11,726 nucleotides of DNA, from NCBI GenBank assembly GCA_900548415.1, contig URKO01000008.1:1-11726 (forward strand). Direction: 5' to 3'. The notes under the pieces were generated by a model. That model saw nothing but the letters and a program-made list of their open reading frames with translations. It was not told the origin of the DNA and searched no databases. Shown here piece after piece: positions 8,420-11,726 of the stretch (position 1 is its first letter; the number at the start of each line of letters is the position of its first letter). Origin of the DNA: an uncultured Porphyromonas sp. Its GTDB lineage: Bacteria; Bacteroidota; Bacteroidia; Bacteroidales; Porphyromonadaceae. The translations under genes and the position numbers were made by a program.

Positions 8420-8499
8420 GTAGGGGCGGACCTGTGTGTCCGCCCGTCCTCACCTGAGCGCAGTCTATTCTGCGGGCGGACACGCAGGTCCGCCCCTAC
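8420..8499. repeat. REP-like inverted repeat pair (BIME-like)
   Basis: Two 27-base arms, 8420-8446 and 8473-8499, are reverse complements with a single mismatch, which is compatible with a G-U pair in RNA. Both outer ends read GTAGGGGCGGACC or its complement. Each arm also folds on itself: GGGCGGAC (8424-8431) pairs with GTCCGCCC (8438-8445) around a six-base loop, and the other arm does the same. The 26-base centre contains a further small stem, CGCAG/CTGCG (8459-8463 with 8470-8474). Self-palindromic units placed head to head are the organisation of REP/BIME elements. From memory, related GTAGGGGCG palindromes are dispersed in many bacterial genomes; the copy number here is unknown. Confidence 0.8.
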
Positions 8500-8528
8500 A
8501 CAAGCTACGTCAGCACGACAATTCTACG

Positions 8529-8547
8529 CATCAAACGCTGTAATACC
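8529..8547 (+). repeat. Imperfect direct repeat, copy A (CATCAAACG core)
   Basis: This 19-base unit matches 8602-8620 at 16 of 19 positions, in the same orientation and 73 bases apart. The shared core is CATCAAACG, then TGTAA two bases on. The function is unknown. It could be a fragment of a dispersed repeat or a protein-binding site. Confidence 0.5.
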
Positions 8548-8576
8548 AGCAGCATAATAGACAGGCGCACACAGAA

Positions 8577-8594
8577 GGACCTCGCAAGAGGTCC
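8577..8594. repeat. Perfect 7-bp hairpin with GCAA tetraloop
   Basis: GGACCTC (8577-8583) pairs perfectly with GAGGTCC (8588-8594) around GCAA, a GNRA-type tetraloop when transcribed from the plus strand. From the minus strand the loop would read TTGC. No T-run follows, so it does not look like a terminator. It lies between the two direct-repeat copies. Confidence 0.55.
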
Positions 8595-8601
8595 GACGAA
8601 T

Positions 8602-8620
8602 CATCAAACGATGTAACCCC
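8602..8620 (+). repeat. Imperfect direct repeat, copy B (CATCAAACG core)
   Basis: This is the second copy of the unit at 8529-8547, with 16 of 19 bases identical. In this copy CATC and GATG flank AAAC, giving a small four-base palindrome that the first copy has lost through one change. Confidence 0.5.
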
Positions 8621-8660
8621 GTCCTCCGTAGGGACTACACGTATCGCTGTAGTACAACGA

Positions 8661-8683
8661 GACTGTTGCAAAAGTCAACAGTC
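8661..8683. repeat. 8-bp hairpin, possible insertion-sequence end remnant
   Basis: GACTGTTG (8661-8668) pairs perfectly with CAACAGTC (8676-8683) around a seven-base loop. The sequence around GACTGTTGCAAAA recalls the terminal repeats of some insertion sequences (several families have ends containing CTGTTGCAAA). No transposase gene or partner end is visible, so the IS link is weak. Confidence 0.4.
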
Positions 8684-8710
8684 ACACAACGTGAGATTTG
8701 CTCGCAAAGC

Positions 8711-8756
8711 AAAGGGGGCGACACCTAGACTCCTTGGTCTAAGTGCCGCCCCCTTT
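8711..8756 (-). terminator. Strong hairpin terminator of the cydAB operon
   Basis: A 10-bp outer stem, AAAGGGGGCG (8711-8720) with CGCCCCCTTT (8747-8756), continues inward after one mismatch as three pairs (CAC/GTG). After a second mismatch come five more pairs (TAGAC/GTCTA) around a six-base loop. It begins 48 bases after the cydB stop. Read in the operon's direction the stem is followed by TTTGCTTTGCG, only a broken T-run, so termination may rely mainly on the very strong stem, or the element may act in both directions. A smaller stem, TTTGCT/AGCAAA (8697-8702 with 8708-8713), overlaps its distal arm and could compete with it. Confidence 0.75.
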
Positions 8757-8803
8757 ATTAAGGTTCGTTTGCTGACCCTACTGAGCGGGATCAGTCACCG
8801 TGA

Positions 8804-9976
8804 CTAGTACTTGATCTCCTCGTCTTGACCCATCTCGTGACGGGTGATCTTCTTGCGGTCTATGGCACGCCATGCGTAGAAGATGTAGGCGAGGACAAAC
8901 GGGATCAATAGCGAGACGATGCTCATAGCCTTCAGCGTGTAGGGGCTGGAGCTACTGTTTTGGATCGTCAGCGAACTATTGATATCTGCTATCGAGGGGT
9001 AGTAAGCGGTATTGTTGTACCCGAGGATGAGGAGCAGACCCAGGACAGCGAGGACGACACCGACACCTTCGAGCCAGATGCCCTTGCGGAAGCCTTTCTT
9101 GACCAGCGTGAGGATTACGCCTGCTAGAACCAGTACCACGCCCACGAGGAAGAGGACGAGGATTACGGGCATAGCGAGGAAGTTGTGCAGGTACTTGTAC
9201 TGTACGAGGCTGACAGCTCCTGTGCTGGGGTCTACATCGTATCCCTTGGTTACCATGAGGAAGACCACATAAGCGACGAAGAGGACAACGAAGATAGCCG
9301 CATTGGGTAGCAGGCTCTTGCGAGCACGCTCGTAGGCGACCTCATCCTCGATATTGTTGATGAAGTATAGGAGCGCCGTGGTGCGTGCCAGGAAGAGGAG
9401 CGTCACACCGAGTACCACATTCCAGGGGTTGAAGATAGCCTCCAGTCCGTGTAGCTGTAGCCCTGTGAGGGGATCGGGCTGCCAGACAGAGATGGTCTGC
9501 ATCGAGGCTCCAAGGTCGTAGATAGCACTCTTGTCCACGATGAAGTTACCGCCCGTGAAGAGCGTCGAGACTGCAGCACCTAGGAGTACCGGAGCCAAGA
9601 CACCGTTGATAAAGAGGAAGGTCTGGAAGGTCTTCTTGCCCCATACGTTGCCATGCTTAGACTGATACTCGTACGAGACAGCCTGTATGACGAAGGTCAA
9701 GCAGATCAAGATCCATACCCAGTAAGCTCCACCGAAGCTAGTCGAGTAGAAGAGCGGGAAGGAGGCAAAGAAAGCACCTCCGAAGGTAACTAGAGTCGTG
9801 AGGGTAAACTCCCATTTACGACCCGTTGAATTGACGATCATACGCTGCAACGGCTCGTCACGACGAGCTGCAAAGATGAAGGTCTGTCCGCCCTGCACGA
9901 AGAGCAGGAAGACAAGCAGGGCACCCAGCAGTGAGACTAGGAACCACCAGTATTGCTGTAGAAATGCGTAGTCCAT
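8804..9976 (-). CDS. cydB: Cytochrome bd quinol oxidase subunit II
   Basis: CydB is the second membrane subunit of cytochrome bd, which oxidises quinol and reduces oxygen to water with high affinity. The 390-residue protein is hydrophobic throughout, with repeated helices consistent with the usual multi-helix fold. It starts MDYAFLQQYWWFLVSLLGALL, matching the conserved CydB N-terminus with its WW pair. Other family-like parts are NSTGRKWEFTLTTLVTFGGAFFASFPLFYS (from residue 49) and GYNNTAYYPS near the C-terminal helices. Relative to my memory of E. coli CydB, the acidic TDGFD segment is replaced by VQGGQ (27-31), and the WD pair near residue 58 by WE (55-56). Bacteroides CydB proteins, as I remember them, share this form. 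The start ATG at 9976-9974 lies 28 bases after the cydA stop, and no Shine-Dalgarno sequence is visible. Assignment is supported by both sequence and the cydA neighbour. Confidence 0.95.
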   Translation of the reverse strand: MDYAFLQQYWWFLVSLLGALLVFLLFVQGGQTFIFAARRDEPLQRMIVNSTGRKWEFTLTTLVTFGGAFFASFPLFYSTSFGGAYWVWILICLTFVIQAVSYEYQSKHGNVWGKKTFQTFLFINGVLAPVLLGAAVSTLFTGGNFIVDKSAIYDLGASMQTISVWQPDPLTGLQLHGLEAIFNPWNVVLGVTLLFLARTTALLYFINNIEDEVAYERARKSLLPNAAIFVVLFVAYVVFLMVTKGYDVDPSTGAVSLVQYKYLHNFLAMPVILVLFLVGVVLVLAGVILTLVKKGFRKGIWLEGVGVVLAVLGLLLILGYNNTAYYPSIADINSSLTIQNSSSSPYTLKAMSIVSLLIPFVLAYIFYAWRAIDRKKITRHEMGQDEEIKY

Positions 9977-10004
9977 TATGATAGTGTGTCTATGGGGTTA
10001 GTGA

Positions 10005-11636
10005 TTACTTACTCTCACGCTTGCTAAAGAGCTGCTCTACATCATTCAGATGAGACTCAGGGCCATGCTTGATCGCCTTGACCATGATGCTCACCTCTGC
10101 GATGAGGAGGATCGTAAAGAGTACGGCAAAGATGATGAACGTGGTCATCACATTGGCGGGTGCGAGCTTAGAGACAGCGGCATTCAGCGGGAGCATATCC
10201 TGGATAGCCCATGGCTGACGACCCATCTCGGCGACGACCCATCCGGCCTGACTGGCGATCCACGCTAGCGGGATGCAGATGACCGTGATGATGTGTAGCC
10301 AGCGATAACGTGCAAACTCCTCAGCACTCTTCTTACGCTGCAAGATCCAGATGAGGAGGAGGACAAGAATAAAGAGGAAGCCGCAGCCGACCATGATACG
10401 GAAGGCGTAGTACATGAGCGGTACGTTAGGTACGAGGTCCGCCTTGTCCTGGACATAACCATAGCCAAAGTGGTCGAAGTTCTCCTGTATAATCGCATTC
10501 TGACGCTCCATCTCGGCAGCGTCACCAGCCTTCTGCGCTTCGCCATAAGCAGCGAGTGCCTCGATAGCTACCTTACCACGACGCATACGCTCATCGGCAG
10601 AGAGTGCTTGGTTGCCATCCTTATCGTAGTAACCACCCTCTAGGATGTTGTTGATGCCAGGCACGTAGCCATCGGTAGAGCGGGTGCCAAGCCATGAGAG
10701 CATCGAGGGCATCTTGATATTGAAGACAAATGGATCTTGGTGCTCCTCAGCGAGTGGTGTGAGCTTGTCACAGTCGAGCAGACCGATAGCACTGAGCCCT
10801 AGCCCCTTGCCGTCAGCAGTCTTACCATCGGGTGTGCTTTCGCCAGCATCGTAGAGAGCCTCCATAGCAGCGAGTTTCATAGGCTGACGCTGAGCCACGT
10901 TGTAGCCAGAGGTATCTCCCGTGAAGACCGTGAGCAAGGCAGCGACGAGTCCGAAGGGAGCGATGATACGACTATTGGCCAGTGCAAACTCCTTGTGCTT
11001 GCCACGAAGGATGTAGATGGCGCAGATACCCAGCGCAAAGACAGAGCCGAGCACCCAAGAGGAGATAGTCGTATGCCAGAACTTATTGACCGCTGAGCTA
11101 GAGAATGCCACAGCCCAGAAGTCGGCCATCTCGCTACGTACGGTAGCGGGGTTGAAGGTCATACCGACAGGGTCTTGCATCCAGGCATTGGCAACAAGAA
11201 TCCAGACAGCCGAGATGGTCGCACCGATGACGGTTAGCCAGGTAGAGGCTAGGTGAAAGCCACGGCTCACCTTATTCCACCCGAAGAACATGACTGCGAT
11301 GAAGGTCGCCTCCATAAAGAAGGCTAGGATACCCTCGATAGCTAGCGGAGCTCCGAAGATATCACCCACGAGCCAGCTGTAGTTAGACCAGTTGGTACCG
11401 AACTCAAACTCGAGGATGAGTCCCGTGGCGACGCCGATGGCAAAGTTGATACCAAAGAGCTTCTGCCAAAACATAGCCCAACGCTTCCACTCGGGGCGAT
11501 TGGTGCGATAGTACTTAGTCTCGGCTATCGACATGATCACACCCAGTCCGAGCGTGAGCGGCACAAAGAGCCAGTGATAGCATGCGGTCAGAGCAAATTG
11601 CAATCTAGACCAGAGGAGTAAAGCATCTACATTCAT
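10005..11636 (-). CDS. cydA: Cytochrome bd quinol oxidase subunit I
   Basis: CydA carries hemes b558, b595 and d, plus the quinol-binding Q-loop. In this 543-residue protein the ligands line up with E. coli at a constant +2 offset in the N-terminal half: His21 (E. coli His19), Glu101 and Glu109 (Glu99, Glu107), His188 (His186, in FWHTTISS), and the Q-loop residues Lys254 and Glu259 (Lys252, Glu257), after GDTSGY. Further on, Arg413 and Met415 in FRIMVGCG correspond to Arg391 and Met393, and GWVVAEMGRQPW (465-476) is the hallmark motif carrying the heme d-region glutamate (470). All known cofactor and quinol residues are present. The protein is about 20 residues longer than the E. coli one, with the extra length between residues 310 and 405. 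That part includes an EF-hand-like loop at 338-349. cydA is followed by cydB after 28 bases. Its promoter must lie outside the window, since a small gene precedes it by only 17 bases. Confidence 0.97.
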   Translation of the reverse strand: MNVDALLLWSRLQFALTACYHWLFVPLTLGLGVIMSIAETKYYRTNRPEWKRWAMFWQKLFGINFAIGVATGLILEFEFGTNWSNYSWLVGDIFGAPLAIEGILAFFMEATFIAVMFFGWNKVSRGFHLASTWLTVIGATISAVWILVANAWMQDPVGMTFNPATVRSEMADFWAVAFSSSAVNKFWHTTISSWVLGSVFALGICAIYILRGKHKEFALANSRIIAPFGLVAALLTVFTGDTSGYNVAQRQPMKLAAMEALYDAGESTPDGKTADGKGLGLSAIGLLDCDKLTPLAEEHQDPFVFNIKMPSMLSWLGTRSTDGYVPGINNILEGGYYDKDGNQALSADERMRRGKVAIEALAAYGEAQKAGDAAEMERQNAIIQENFDHFGYGYVQDKADLVPNVPLMYYAFRIMVGCGFLFILVLLLIWILQRKKSAEEFARYRWLHIITVICIPLAWIASQAGWVVAEMGRQPWAIQDMLPLNAAVSKLAPANVMTTFIIFAVLFTILLIAEVSIMVKAIKHGPESHLNDVEQLFSKRESK

Positions 11637-11653
11637 TATGCTATATAGTTAAG

Positions 11654-11726
11654 TTAGTGATTATCATGATGGAGCGTGTCGACGACTGGTGCCGTCAGCT
11701 GATCCTGCACAAACTCTATCTGCGCC
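11654..11726 (-). CDS. C-terminal end of a small protein upstream of cydA, probably DUF4492
   Basis: Reading left from base 11725, one frame stays open for 23 codons and ends in TAA at 11656-11654, 17 bases before the cydA start. The visible C-terminus begins AQIEFVQDQLT and ends in DTLHHDNH. The start is beyond the right edge. In many Bacteroidota and Campylobacterota a short single-helix DUF4492 protein is encoded immediately upstream of cydA, and its C-terminal part commonly contains a similar acidic E..VQ/R..L segment. Position, spacing and this weak resemblance support the call, but 23 residues cannot prove it. DUF4492 has no established role; its linkage suggests an accessory or assembly factor for cytochrome bd. 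Confidence 0.5.
   Translation of the reverse strand, partial: AQIEFVQDQLTAPVVDTLHHDNH

Larger units (their letters stand above)
8274..8803 (-). other. Repeat- and hairpin-rich intergenic region between cydB and rseP
   Basis: This 530-base stretch holds no credible coding frame. From left to right it contains the rseP promoter, a short inverted motif GTCCCTAC (8384-8391, with its complement at 8628-8635), a long REP-like inverted pair (8420-8499), two imperfect direct repeats (8529-8547 and 8602-8620), hairpins at 8577-8594, 8634-8653 (ACTACA pairing with TGTAGT) and 8661-8683, and the cydAB terminator at 8711-8756. All other gene junctions in the window are under 200 bases, so this spacer stands out in both length and secondary structure. 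Confidence 0.8.

Noticed and set aside
8420..8499. Intrinsic terminator
   Set aside because: The stem is very strong but neither side is followed by a T-run, and a better placed hairpin for cydAB already exists at 8711-8756.
8420..8620. CRISPR array
   Set aside because: There are only two imperfect direct repeats and one inverted pair, with no regular spacers and no cas genes nearby.
8274..8803. tRNA or small coding gene in the long spacer
   Set aside because: No cloverleaf with a T-arm signature was seen on either strand, and the open frames are too short and interrupted by strong hairpins.

Overview
The window looks like a chromosomal segment of a Bacteroidota bacterium, most likely Porphyromonas or a close relative. 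This rests on three things. The two visible core promoters match the Bacteroidota sigma-ABfr -7 box (TAnnTTTG, here TACCTTTG). The start sites lack clear Shine-Dalgarno sequences. Several proteins have phylum-specific forms: an oversized NusB, a large LptF/LptG-type permease, a helix-hairpin-helix outer-membrane barrel protein and a DUF4492-like tail upstream of cydAB. The genus is an inference from protein resemblance and the fairly high GC content; I could not run a search.

Every gene I can support lies on the minus strand, so transcription runs from the right edge to the left. From the right: the last 23 codons of a small protein, probably DUF4492 (11654-11725); then cydA (10005-11636) and cydB (8804-9976), which encode a cytochrome bd quinol oxidase. 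A strong hairpin (8711-8756) closes this operon. A 530-base non-coding stretch (8274-8803) follows. It is unusually rich in stem-loops and short repeats, including a REP-like inverted pair at 8420-8499. The rseP promoter lies at its left end.

The second transcription unit is rseP (6933-8273), mutS2 (4379-6928) and a secreted helix-hairpin-helix/beta-barrel gene (2425-4437). mutS2 starts within 4 bases of the rseP stop, and the barrel gene's start overlaps the mutS2 end by up to 59 bases. A short U-rich hairpin, then a second promoter (2374-2381), separates these from nusB (1202-2245) and an LptF/LptG-family permease (1-1172) that runs off the left edge.

Functionally this is mostly housekeeping and envelope biology: microaerobic respiration (CydAB), envelope-stress proteolysis (RseP), ribosome rescue or recombination control (MutS2), rRNA antitermination (NusB) and probable lipopolysaccharide transport (LptF/G-like). 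I found no CRISPR array, complete mobile element, tRNA/rRNA or defence system. The best leads are the structured intergenic repeats, an EF-hand-like loop inside the CydA Q-loop region, and the overlap of mutS2 with an uncharacterised helix-hairpin-helix outer-membrane protein.
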